Assembly (NCBI GenBank): GCA_964399195.1
Contig: CAYNPY010000002.1
Coordinates: forward strand, 38,253 to 102,252
Length of the DNA: 64,000 nucleotides
Source of the DNA: CAINDZ01 sp964399195
GTDB lineage: Bacteria; Krumholzibacteriota; Krumholzibacteriia; LZORAL124-64-63
Reading direction: 5' to 3'
Every line of letters begins with the position of its first letter. Positions within the stretch are counted from its first letter, which is position 1. This document shows, one piece after another, positions 26,273 to 33,867 of this stretch. Made by a program: the position numbers and the translations under genes. The notes below the pieces were generated by a model. The model worked only from the letters and a program-made list of their open reading frames with translations. It was not told where the DNA came from and searched no databases.

Positions 26273-27385
26273 ATGCGGTTGCTGCGGACGCTCGTGCGCA
26301 AGGAAATTCGCCAGCTGCGGCGGGATCCGGCGTTGCTGCGACTGGTGCTGCTCCTGCCGGTCATGCAGCTCATGGTCATGTCCTACGCCCTGAACAGCGA
26401 CCTGAAGGACCTGCGCGTGGCGGTGCTGGACGAGGACCGCACTCCGCTGAGCCGCCGCCTGATCGAAGCGTTCCCGCACGGCACGACCTTCGCCGCGGGC
26501 CCCCGCGCGGCCGACGCCGCGGGGCTCGCCGAGTTGCTGGGCCGCCACGCGTGCGACCTGGCCGTGCACATCCCGCCCGGCTTCGCGCGCGACGTGGCCG
26601 CCGGCCGGGCGCCGGCGATCGGCCTGCTTGTCGACGGCTCCAACAGCAGCGTCGCCGGCCGCGGCGCGGGCTATGCCGAGGCGCTGCTGGCCCGCGAGGC
26701 GCGGCGGCTGGCCGCCGAGAGCGGCGCCGCCGCGGGCCGGCCGCCTGTCGGCGCCGCCGTGCGCTTCTTCTACAACCCGGAACTCGAGAGCCGCCTCTAC
26801 ATGGTGCCCGGGATCATCGTCATTCTGGTGACGATCATCTCGGCCCTGGTGACCGGCCTGGCCGTCGTCCGCGAGAAGGAGCTGGGCACTCTCGAGCAGA
26901 TCTCCGTCACGCCCCTGACGCCGCTGCAACTGATCGCCGGCAAGACGATTCCGTTCGCGGTGATCGCGCTGCTGGACTTCGTGCTGGCGATGGCCATCGC
27001 CATGGCCTGGTTCGGGGTGCCCTTGACGGGCGCGCCCTGGGCCCTGGTCCTGGGCGTGCTCTGCTACCTGCTGGTGACCCTGGGTCTGGGCCTGCTGGCC
27101 TCGGCGGTGAGCGACACGCAGCAGCAGGCCGTGTTCACCGTCTGGTTCTTCCTCGTCTTCGCGATCATGCTGTCGGGCTTCTTCTTCCCCGTGCAGAACA
27201 TGCCGGAGTGGGCGCGGGTCTTGACGTGGCTCGATCCCATGCGATTCTTCATGGCCGTCGTGCGCGGCGTGCTGCTGCGCGGCGCCGGCGTGGCCGATCT
27301 GGCTGGAGAACTGGCGGTGCTGCTGGCGATGGGCATCGCGGCCTTCGGCTCGGCGGTGTGGCTATTCCGACGTTCGGCGACATGA
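26273..27385 (+). CDS. ABC-2 permease 2 (YbhR-like)
   Basis: 370 aa. It has the same architecture as the preceding permease: RLVLLLPVMQLMVMSYALN, a periplasmic loop with DLRVAVLDEDRTPLSRRLIEAF, the coupling segment VREKELGTLEQISVTPLTPLQLIAGKTIPF, and four further helices. It starts 4 bp after permease 1 with a GGAG SD, and is the last exporter gene of the operon. Confidence 0.9.
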   Translation: MRLLRTLVRKEIRQLRRDPALLRLVLLLPVMQLMVMSYALNSDLKDLRVAVLDEDRTPLSRRLIEAFPHGTTFAAGPRAADAAGLAELLGRHACDLAVHIPPGFARDVAAGRAPAIGLLVDGSNSSVAGRGAGYAEALLAREARRLAAESGAAAGRPPVGAAVRFFYNPELESRLYMVPGIIVILVTIISALVTGLAVVREKELGTLEQISVTPLTPLQLIAGKTIPFAVIALLDFVLAMAIAMAWFGVPLTGAPWALVLGVLCYLLVTLGLGLLASAVSDTQQQAVFTVWFFLVFAIMLSGFFFPVQNMPEWARVLTWLDPMRFFMAVVRGVLLRGAGVADLAGELAVLLAMGIAAFGSAVWLFRRSAT

Positions 27386-27417
27386 GACGCGGGCGTCGAA
27401 CCCGGGACGGTGACGCG

Positions 27418-27804
27418 ATGAACGGATCCTGGCTGATGGCGGCGGCCGGCAACGGCTTCCTGGCCGTGGCGCTGGGCGCCTTCGGGGCGCACGGCCTCAA
27501 GCGGATGCTCGCCGCGGCGCCCGACGCCGCGCAGCGCCTGGACTGGTGGCAGACGGCCGCCCACTACCACCTGGCGCACGCGCTGGCGCTGGGCCTGGTG
27601 GCCGCGCTGGCCCCGCAGGTGGCCGGGCGGCTGCCGGCCGCCGCAGGCTGGCTGCTGCTCGGCGGCATCCTGCTGTTCAGCGGCAGTCTCTACGCGATGA
27701 CGCTGACCGGCGTGCGCGCGCTGGGCGCCGTGACGCCGGTCGGCGGCGTCTGCCTGCTCGCCGGCTGGCTCTGCCTGCTGGCCGCCGGGTGGCGGCTGCG
27801 CTGA
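27418..27804 (+). CDS. DUF423 small integral membrane protein
   Basis: 128 aa. Four predicted membrane helices are present. The family fingerprint is ALGAFGAHGLK near the N-terminus, WWQTAAHYHLAHALAL in helix 2, FSGSLYAMTLTGVRALGAVTPVGG in helices 3-4. YgdD-type proteins have no established function. The ATG at 27418 lies 32 bp after the permease stop; the SD is weak (GGGACGG). It may be a passenger of the exporter operon. Confidence 0.85.
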   Translation: MNGSWLMAAAGNGFLAVALGAFGAHGLKRMLAAAPDAAQRLDWWQTAAHYHLAHALALGLVAALAPQVAGRLPAAAGWLLLGGILLFSGSLYAMTLTGVRALGAVTPVGGVCLLAGWLCLLAAGWRLR

Positions 27805-27816
27805 CGCGGCTGCGCG

Positions 27817-29718
27817 TCAGTGCCCGCTGACGACTTCCGCGCGCACCTCGCGGCCGCCCGAAGCGATCGCCACGATGTAGACGCCCGACGGCAGGCGGCG
27901 GCCGCCGTCGTCGCGGCCGTCCCAGGTCAGTTCGTTCTCGCCCTCGACGCCGGCCTGCGTCCGCTGCCCGCGCACCAGCCGGCCGCGGACGTCGAAAACG
28001 CGCCAGGACACGGGGGCCGCCACGGGCAGCGACACGCGGATGGTGACGGCGTCGCGGAAGGGATTCGGGCCCAGGCCGGTGACCGTCGGCGTGGGCGCCA
28101 CGACCATGAGCTCGACCGTCCGCGTGGCGTCGCTGCCGCGGCCGGGATTGGCGATCGTGACCAGCGCCGCGTGCGCGCCCGCGCGCAGCGCGCCCGCCGC
28201 GGCGCTCACGGCCACGGTGACGACGACCTGCCCGCCCGCCGGGACGTTTCCCGACGCGGGCGCGACGGTGAGCCAGTCACGGTCGACCGTCGCCTCAAAG
28301 GGCGCCGCGAGGGCGCCGTCGTTGGCCAGCGTGAACTCCCAGGACGCCGGCGTGAACGGCCCGCCCACCGGGCCGCGGCCGATCTGCCCTTCGGCAGGCG
28401 CGACCGCGAACTCGCCGGCCGTCGGGTCCAGCAGCGGCGCCGTGACGGCGCCGGTGGCGCCGGGGTCCAGCCAGTCGGACAGGCGCGTGGCGGGGGTGCC
28501 CCCGCCCTCCCAGGACAGGTGGAGGCGCCCGTACCAGTCGGAATCGTTGTTGCCGCAGGCGGCATAGCCGCCGTGGAGCTGGCCGACGACCAGGTGGTCC
28601 TGGTCGAAGAGCGGCGAGCCCGACGATCCGGGCTCGGTCGTCCCGAGATCCCAGTCGATGACCCGCAGGTGCGTGCCGTTGCCGGGCGTCGTCGAGGCCA
28701 GGTAGGAGGCCGGCACGACGGCGGCGGTCTCGAAGGAGATGCTCTTCTCGTCGGAGGAGGGGTGGTGGATCGCCGTCGCCGACGTCGGCGGCGTCTCGCC
28801 CCGGTTCCAGCCGGCGTACTTCACGCCGAACGCCGGGTCCGGCGCCTCGTCCAGCTCCAGCAGCGTGAAATCGGTGGTCGCCCAGGTGGCCCGCAGCACG
28901 GCGCCGCTGGTGAACTGCGCCAGCGAGCCGCCGCCCTGCTGTCCGCAGGTCGGACTCTCGAAGTTCCAGTACACGACAACCGAAGGCGCCCTGATCGCGC
29001 TGATGCCGCAGTGGTCCGCCGTCAGCAGGTACGGGGTGGCGTCGGCGGCGGTGTTGTTGACCAGCGCCCCGGTGCAGACGAACGAGCCGGCGATCGAGAT
29101 CAGGCCGACGGTGGCGATCTCGTCGCGCCAGCCGTCTGCGTCCGGGCAGACGACGTCGATGTTGCAGGAGCCGGACTTCGCCGCGGGCGCCCGGCCGATG
29201 ACGCGGTAGCCGCTGTTGACGAACCCCAGCTCCAGCAGGGGTTCGGCGACCGCGGCGGCCGGCACCGCCAGTTCCACGACCAGCGCGTCGGCGGCCACGA
29301 CCGGCGTCCACAGTTCGCCGTGATCGGCGTTGTCGGCCGCCGTGAAGACCAGCGGCGCGGCGCTCCCGTCGGCCGCGCTCACGGTGAGCGTGGCGCCGAC
29401 GGGCAGCCAGAACACGGTGAAGCCGAGGTTCAGCGACAGCGCGCCCGGCGAAGCGACTTCCAGCCGCCAGGTTCGACCGCCGTCCGCGCGGCGCTCCCAG
29501 ACGCCGGCGGTGCCCGGCTCCGCCCGCACGGCTTCCGGCACCGCGAACCGCCAGGGCAGGCCGGCGGCCTCGCGCGCGGCGTCCTCGGCGGCCAGATCCG
29601 CGAGCGGGGGCAGGGCGACGGCCAGCCGCGCGGCGGCGGCCCGTGCCGACGGCGCTCCGATCAATGAGCACGCCGCGACCGCAACCACGAATCCAAGTGC
29701 CTTCACCTGCGCGTTCAT
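27817..29718 (-). CDS. Secreted trypsin-fold serine protease with BACON-like and FlgD-like C-terminal domains
   Basis: 633 aa. A signal peptide (ALGFVVAVAACSLIGAPSARA) and a beta-rich propeptide (to about 170) precede an S1 peptidase of the lysyl-endopeptidase/T9SS-associated kind. The triad residues are H236 (LLTADHC), D283 (TTDFTLLELD) and S366 (PGSSGSPLFD). Paired cysteines in SCNIDVVC fit that subgroup. A BACON-like Ig domain follows (WEFTLANDGALAAPFEATVDRDWLTVAP), then a FlgD-like tail ending LPSGVYIVAIASGGREV, similar to the tails of the two M1 peptidases. The start overlaps the PAP2 stop by 4 bp and is preceded by GAGGAG. Confidence 0.85.
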   Translation of the reverse strand: MNAQVKALGFVVAVAACSLIGAPSARAAAARLAVALPPLADLAAEDAAREAAGLPWRFAVPEAVRAEPGTAGVWERRADGGRTWRLEVASPGALSLNLGFTVFWLPVGATLTVSAADGSAAPLVFTAADNADHGELWTPVVAADALVVELAVPAAAVAEPLLELGFVNSGYRVIGRAPAAKSGSCNIDVVCPDADGWRDEIATVGLISIAGSFVCTGALVNNTAADATPYLLTADHCGISAIRAPSVVVYWNFESPTCGQQGGGSLAQFTSGAVLRATWATTDFTLLELDEAPDPAFGVKYAGWNRGETPPTSATAIHHPSSDEKSISFETAAVVPASYLASTTPGNGTHLRVIDWDLGTTEPGSSGSPLFDQDHLVVGQLHGGYAACGNNDSDWYGRLHLSWEGGGTPATRLSDWLDPGATGAVTAPLLDPTAGEFAVAPAEGQIGRGPVGGPFTPASWEFTLANDGALAAPFEATVDRDWLTVAPASGNVPAGGQVVVTVAVSAAAGALRAGAHAALVTIANPGRGSDATRTVELMVVAPTPTVTGLGPNPFRDAVTIRVSLPVAAPVSWRVFDVRGRLVRGQRTQAGVEGENELTWDGRDDGGRRLPSGVYIVAIASGGREVRAEVVSGH

Positions 29719-30446
29719 GACGACTCCTCGTTCGCGTTCTCGCCCGGCGGCGTCGTTCCCCGGTAGTCCACGGCCGCCACGGCCTGCCAGGCCAGGAACC
29801 AGCCCAGGCCGACCTGCGAAACATAGTGCTTGCGGTCGTGCAGGCGCGACCAGCCCGAGAGCCAGGAAGCCGCCCACAGCGGCGGGCGCCAGCGGCGCAG
29901 CCCCGCCGCCCGCGCCGCGTTCAGCCACGGCACGGCGCCGACGAACGCATGGCCGGAGGCCGCGTGGTCCTTGCGGAACGGCTTCCAGTCGGGCGTCGGG
30001 AAGTCGGCGCTCGGCCGGTCGGCGCCCAGCACGCGCTGCACGGTCCACAGCATGGGCAGGCCGACGATCATCGCCTCGAAATTCGCGCGGCCCCACCGGC
30101 TGAACGGGCCGGAGCGCCACCAGGCGTCGATGGCCGCCACGGCGGCCCAGACCAGGAACCACGGGCGCTGACCGCCTTCGTAGCCCACCCGGGCCACGCG
30201 TTCGCTGGCGGCGGAGCGCAGATGCCGGTCATGCGCGGCGGTCACGGCCTCGTCGAGCCCCGAATAGATGACGACTCCCGCCCCGGCGATGGCCGCCCCC
30301 AGCTTGAGAAAGGCGCGGCGTCCGTAGCGCCGGCGCCAGTGCGGGCCGGTGCCCGCGAACAGGGGCGCCATCGCGCCACGCCGGCGGCGGCAGCCCGGGG
30401 CCGCCAGCAGCGCGCAGACCAGGATCAGGCCGGCCGCTACCCACAT
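29715..30446 (-). CDS. PAP2-superfamily membrane phosphatase-like protein
   Basis: 243 aa. The acid-phosphatase triad motifs are partly recognisable: QRVLGADRPS (motif 1, Arg-Pro), ASGHAFVGAVPW (motif 2, PSGH-like, with Ala for Pro) and SRLHDRKHYVSQVGLGW (motif 3, SR-x5-H). The final Asp four residues after the His is replaced by Gln. Several hydrophobic segments place it in the membrane. Substrates of the family include undecaprenyl pyrophosphate and lipid phosphates. It is probably cotranscribed with the overlapping protease gene. Confidence 0.75.
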   Translation of the reverse strand: MWVAAGLILVCALLAAPGCRRRRGAMAPLFAGTGPHWRRRYGRRAFLKLGAAIAGAGVVIYSGLDEAVTAAHDRHLRSAASERVARVGYEGGQRPWFLVWAAVAAIDAWWRSGPFSRWGRANFEAMIVGLPMLWTVQRVLGADRPSADFPTPDWKPFRKDHAASGHAFVGAVPWLNAARAAGLRRWRPPLWAASWLSGWSRLHDRKHYVSQVGLGWFLAWQAVAAVDYRGTTPPGENANEESS

Positions 30447-30498
30447 GGCAGCGCCGCCGTCCCGGCGCCCGGCGCCGCCGCGGATCCGCCCGGCGGCC

Positions 30499-31650
30499 TC
30501 ATGCGGCGTCCGCTTCCGCCACCAGCCGCCCCACCTCGAGCGCGAGGGCCGCCGCGCTGGTCAGGCCGGGCGACTCGATGCCCACCAGGTTGACCAGTCC
30601 CTGCAGTTCGCCCTCCTCGCGCCGGACGACGAAGTCCGCGAACCCCGTCGGCGCCAGCTTCGGCCGCAGTCCGCTCAGCGCGGGCTCGAGGTCCTCCGGC
30701 GCCAGCCAGGGCAGAAAGCGGTGGGCGCCCTCCCAGAACGCCTGGCGCCGGGCGGGATCGACGCGCCAGTCGAAGCCGGCGTCGCGCGGATCGCGGTCCA
30801 GGTGCTCCACGTCGGGTCCCAGCTTCATCTGGCCGCCGAGATCCAGGCACACGTGCACCCCCAGGCTGGCGCCGTGCGCCGGCGGCACGGGATAGACAAG
30901 CCGGCCGACGCGGCCGTGGTGGACGCTGGACACGGCGAAGTAGTTGCCTTTGACCAGGTGCAGAGTCCAGCCGCGGGCGACGGTGTCGACGCCGGCCAGC
31001 GCAGCCACCCGGTCGGCGTACAGTCCGGCCGCGTTGACGACGTGCCGGCTGCTGTGGCTCCAGCCCTCGCGTCGTCCGGGGCCGGACGCCGCGACCTGCA
31101 CGGTCCAGGCGCCCCCGCGCCGCTCCAGGCCTGCCACGCGCGCCGACGTCAGCACCTGGCCGCCGCGCTCGCCGGCCAGCCGGGCCCAGGCCCGAGCGGC
31201 GCCCTCGGCGTCGAAGATCCCCGTGCGCGGCGAGTGGAGGGCGGCGCAGGCGCTGACCTGCGGCTCGAGCGCGCGCACCTCGCCGCCGTCGAGCAGGCGC
31301 AGTTCCTCGACGCCGTTGTCCAGGCCGCGCGCCAGCAGCTTTTCCAGGTAGGGGATCTCGCCGGGTTCGGTGGCGACGATCAGCTTGCCGCATTCGCGGT
31401 AGCCGACGTCGGCGCTCGCGCAGAACGCCTTCAGCAGGCGGCGTCCCTCCACGCAGAAGCGCGCCTTCAGCGAGCCGGTCGGATAGTACATCCCGCCGTG
31501 GGCCACCTCGCTGTTGCGCGAGGTGGTGCCGCGGCCGAGGCCGTCCTCCATCTCCACCAGCACCGTGGACAGGCCGCGGCCGGACAACTCCGCCGCCACG
31601 GCGCAGCCCACGATCCCCCCGCCGATGATCGTGCAGTCGACGTCGGCCAT
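30499..31650 (-). CDS. FAD-dependent oxidoreductase, L-2-hydroxyglutarate dehydrogenase/oxidase type
   Basis: 383 aa. The N-terminal Rossmann motif TIIGGGIVGCAVAAEL binds FAD. RNSEVAHGGMYYPTGSLKARFCVEGRR is characteristic of the LhgO/L2HGDH family, together with LVKGNYFAVS and the C-terminal NLVGIESPGLTSAAALA. It probably oxidises L-2-hydroxyglutarate or a related 2-hydroxy acid to the oxo acid, feeding electrons to quinone or oxygen. Its GAGGAG overlaps the end of the thioredoxin-fold gene 6 bp upstream. Confidence 0.85.
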   Translation of the reverse strand: MADVDCTIIGGGIVGCAVAAELSGRGLSTVLVEMEDGLGRGTTSRNSEVAHGGMYYPTGSLKARFCVEGRRLLKAFCASADVGYRECGKLIVATEPGEIPYLEKLLARGLDNGVEELRLLDGGEVRALEPQVSACAALHSPRTGIFDAEGAARAWARLAGERGGQVLTSARVAGLERRGGAWTVQVAASGPGRREGWSHSSRHVVNAAGLYADRVAALAGVDTVARGWTLHLVKGNYFAVSSVHHGRVGRLVYPVPPAHGASLGVHVCLDLGGQMKLGPDVEHLDRDPRDAGFDWRVDPARRQAFWEGAHRFLPWLAPEDLEPALSGLRPKLAPTGFADFVVRREEGELQGLVNLVGIESPGLTSAAALALEVGRLVAEADAA

Positions 31651-31656
31651 GGCTCC

Positions 31657-32196
31657 TCAGCGTCCGCCCCGGCGCTCGAGCCAGGTCGCGTAGTCAGCGT
31701 GCTGCCAGGCGCGCGAACCGGCATAGGTCGCCACGCGCAGGTACGAATCGGCGCCGTGATCTCCCCGCAGGACGACCAGCGGTTCGCCGCGCGGCGACAG
31801 GACCAGCAGCGCCGGCGGCTCAGCCACCCCGTAATGGCGCGCGACGGCCGCCGATTCCTGGAACTCCACGCGCGCGGCCACCAGGTGCTCCGCGACGTAG
31901 CGGCGCAGCCTCCTGTCGGTCCAGACCTCGCGGTCGAGCCGGTTGCCCGTCGTGCTCCAGGAGGCGGTGAAGAAGACCAGCAGGGGCAGGTCGCGATGGC
32001 GGGCTTCGGCCTTGCCCTCGCGCAGGCTGAGCCAGGCGACCGGCGGCGGGGCTTCCGCCCGGTCCGCCGGCGCGGCCTCCGAGGCAGGCGCGCCCGCCGG
32101 CGCGGCGGCGACGCCGGCCGCCAGCGCGAGCGCCACGGCCAGCGGCGCGGACAGGCGCCCGGCGCGGGACAGCGAGGTACCGATCAGTGCCGCCAT
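31657..32196 (-). CDS. Exported thioredoxin-fold protein without CXXC
   Basis: 179 aa. An N-terminal signal/hydrophobic segment (about 15-35) and an Ala/Pro-rich linker precede a thioredoxin-like domain: LPLLVFFTASWSTTGNRLDREVW, then YGVAEPPALLVLSPRGEPL, with the cis-Pro position PPALL. The active-site dithiol is gone: WCxxC is replaced by W80-S-T-T-G84, and no cysteine occurs anywhere in the mature part. It may act as a redox-inactive chaperone or scaffold. Sandwiched between RluA and LhgO-type genes on a common transcript. Confidence 0.65.
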   Translation of the reverse strand: MAALIGTSLSRAGRLSAPLAVALALAAGVAAAPAGAPASEAAPADRAEAPPPVAWLSLREGKAEARHRDLPLLVFFTASWSTTGNRLDREVWTDRRLRRYVAEHLVAARVEFQESAAVARHYGVAEPPALLVLSPRGEPLVVLRGDHGADSYLRVATYAGSRAWQHADYATWLERRGGR

Positions 32197-32211
32197 CGGC
32201 GTCTCCCGTCG

Positions 32212-32889
32212 TCACGGCGAAGGCGGCGGCCAGGGCCAGTCCGCCGGCAGGGGACATTCGAAACGCATCGGGCGCCCGCCCACCGGGTGCGCGATGCCGA
32301 GCGCCGACGCGTGCAGCGCCACGCGCTGCTCCGGCAACCGCCGCCTGGCGCCGTACTTGACGTCGCCCAGCAGCGGGTGCCCGCACAGGGCCAACTGCGC
32401 GCGGATCTGGTGCCGGCGCCCGGTCTGCGGGCGCACCTCCAGCAGGCTGCCGCCGGGCGCGGACTCGAGCACGCGGTAACGCAGGCGCGACTCGCGTCCG
32501 CCCGGAAACGGCGCCGTCTCGGCCCGCGTCACGCCCCGCGCGTCGCCGGCCGCGGCCAGCCAGTGCACCAGGGCGCCGTCGCCCGGCTGCGGTCGCCCTT
32601 CGCAGACCGCAAGGTAGACCTTCTCCACCCGGTCGTCACGGAAGCACGCCGACAGGCGCGCGGCCGCCTTGCTCGTGCGCGCCAGCACCACGACGCCGCT
32701 GGCGTTGCGGTCCAGGCGGTGCACCAGGCCGACGTAGACGTTGCCCGGCTTGGCGTAGCGCTCCCTCAGCCAGTCGCGGGCCAGATCGACCAGCGAAGGC
32801 TCGCCGCTGGCGTCGCCCTGTGACAGCAGCCCGGCCGGCTTGGCCACCACCAGCAGATGGTTGTCCTCGTGGATGACGTCCAGCGGCAT
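32212..32889 (-). CDS. RluA-family rRNA/tRNA pseudouridine synthase
   Basis: 225 aa. The catalytic Asp lies in GLVHRLDRNASGVVVLA. The other family blocks are VVAKPAGLLSQ and RPQTGRRHQIRAQLALCGHPLLGDVKYG. There is no S4 domain, so it is closer to RluA/TruC or the short RsuA-independent group than to RluD/RluC. I chose the ATG at 32889 (CGGAG 7 bases upstream) over the ATG at 32916, which lacks an SD. It leads a minus-strand run with the thioredoxin-fold and LhgO-like genes. Confidence 0.9.
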   Translation of the reverse strand: MPLDVIHEDNHLLVVAKPAGLLSQGDASGEPSLVDLARDWLRERYAKPGNVYVGLVHRLDRNASGVVVLARTSKAAARLSACFRDDRVEKVYLAVCEGRPQPGDGALVHWLAAAGDARGVTRAETAPFPGGRESRLRYRVLESAPGGSLLEVRPQTGRRHQIRAQLALCGHPLLGDVKYGARRRLPEQRVALHASALGIAHPVGGRPMRFECPLPADWPWPPPSP

Positions 32890-32973
32890 CGTCGGCTCCG
32901 GTCCGGTGGCGCCCATTGTACGTGGGCGCGCGCAGCGGTGACAACCGCGCCTTTACGACGGCCCTGTGCCGCG

Positions 32974-33867
32974 TCAGGCCGAGGACCGCTTCGCGGCGCG
33001 GTCCGCCGCAGGCGACGGCGACCTGTTCCCGGCCGTCCACAGCGCGGCCAGCAGCAGCCCGGTCCCCGCCAGCGCGACGGGGCCGGGCGCCTGTTCGCCG
33101 AACACGAGCCAGGACACCGCCATCGCCAGGGGCACCTTCAGGTTGTTGGCCACGGCCAGAAGGGCCGGCGGGGTGCGCGCGGCGCCCCGGTTCCACAGCA
33201 GGAATCCGGCGGCCGTCGGGAGCGCGCCCAGATAGAGCACGACCAGCGCCGCGCGAGGCGTCCAACCGGTCAGCGGGCCGGCGCCCGTCGCCAGCGAAAC
33301 CGCCGGCAGGGCCAGCAGCGTCGCGGCCGCAGCCCCGGCGTACATCCAGGCCAGAAGCGATGCGTCGGGGGCTCTGCTGCGCTCCTTCAGCGCCGCGTAC
33401 CGCAGCTGGCCGCCGGCGAAGCAGAGGTTCGATCCCTGCAGCAGCAGGACGCCCGGCCACGCCGCCTGCCCGCCTTCGCCGCGCCCGGTGACCAGAGCGG
33501 CGCCGACGACCGCCAGCGCCGCCGCCGCCGTCGCGCGCCAGCGGGCGCGCCCGGCCGGCAGCCTTGCCAGCAGCATCACGTAGATGGGCGTGAAGACCGT
33601 CAACAGCGCGACCTGCCAAGCCGCCAGCCAACGGAACGACGCCACGTACAGCACGTACATGAGGCCGAACTGCACGGCGCCCAGGCTCATCGCCTCCAGC
33701 CGGAGGCGCCCGGACGCGGCGCCGCGGAACGCGAACGGCAGGAACACCGCCGCCGCCACCAGCAGCCGCGCGGCGGCCACCGCTGCCGGCGACAGGCCCG
33801 CCAGTTCACCCTTGATGAGGCCGAAGGAAAAGGCCCACAGCAGCGATGCGGCCAGCAGCGACGGCAC
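32974..33867 (-). CDS. EamA/DMT-superfamily transporter
   Basis: 297 aa with about ten hydrophobic helices in two five-helix halves. It opens SLLWAFSFGLIKGEL as in EamA proteins, and has the usual FRWLAAWQVALLTVFTPIYVMLLARL element ending the first half and a second-half EQAPGPVALAGTGLLLAAL. The substrate (amino acid, sugar or metabolite) cannot be told. GTG start overlapping the M1 peptidase stop by one base. Confidence 0.85.
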   Translation of the reverse strand: MPSLLAASLLWAFSFGLIKGELAGLSPAAVAAARLLVAAAVFLPFAFRGAASGRLRLEAMSLGAVQFGLMYVLYVASFRWLAAWQVALLTVFTPIYVMLLARLPAGRARWRATAAAALAVVGAALVTGRGEGGQAAWPGVLLLQGSNLCFAGGQLRYAALKERSRAPDASLLAWMYAGAAAATLLALPAVSLATGAGPLTGWTPRAALVVLYLGALPTAAGFLLWNRGAARTPPALLAVANNLKVPLAMAVSWLVFGEQAPGPVALAGTGLLLAALWTAGNRSPSPAADRAAKRSSA

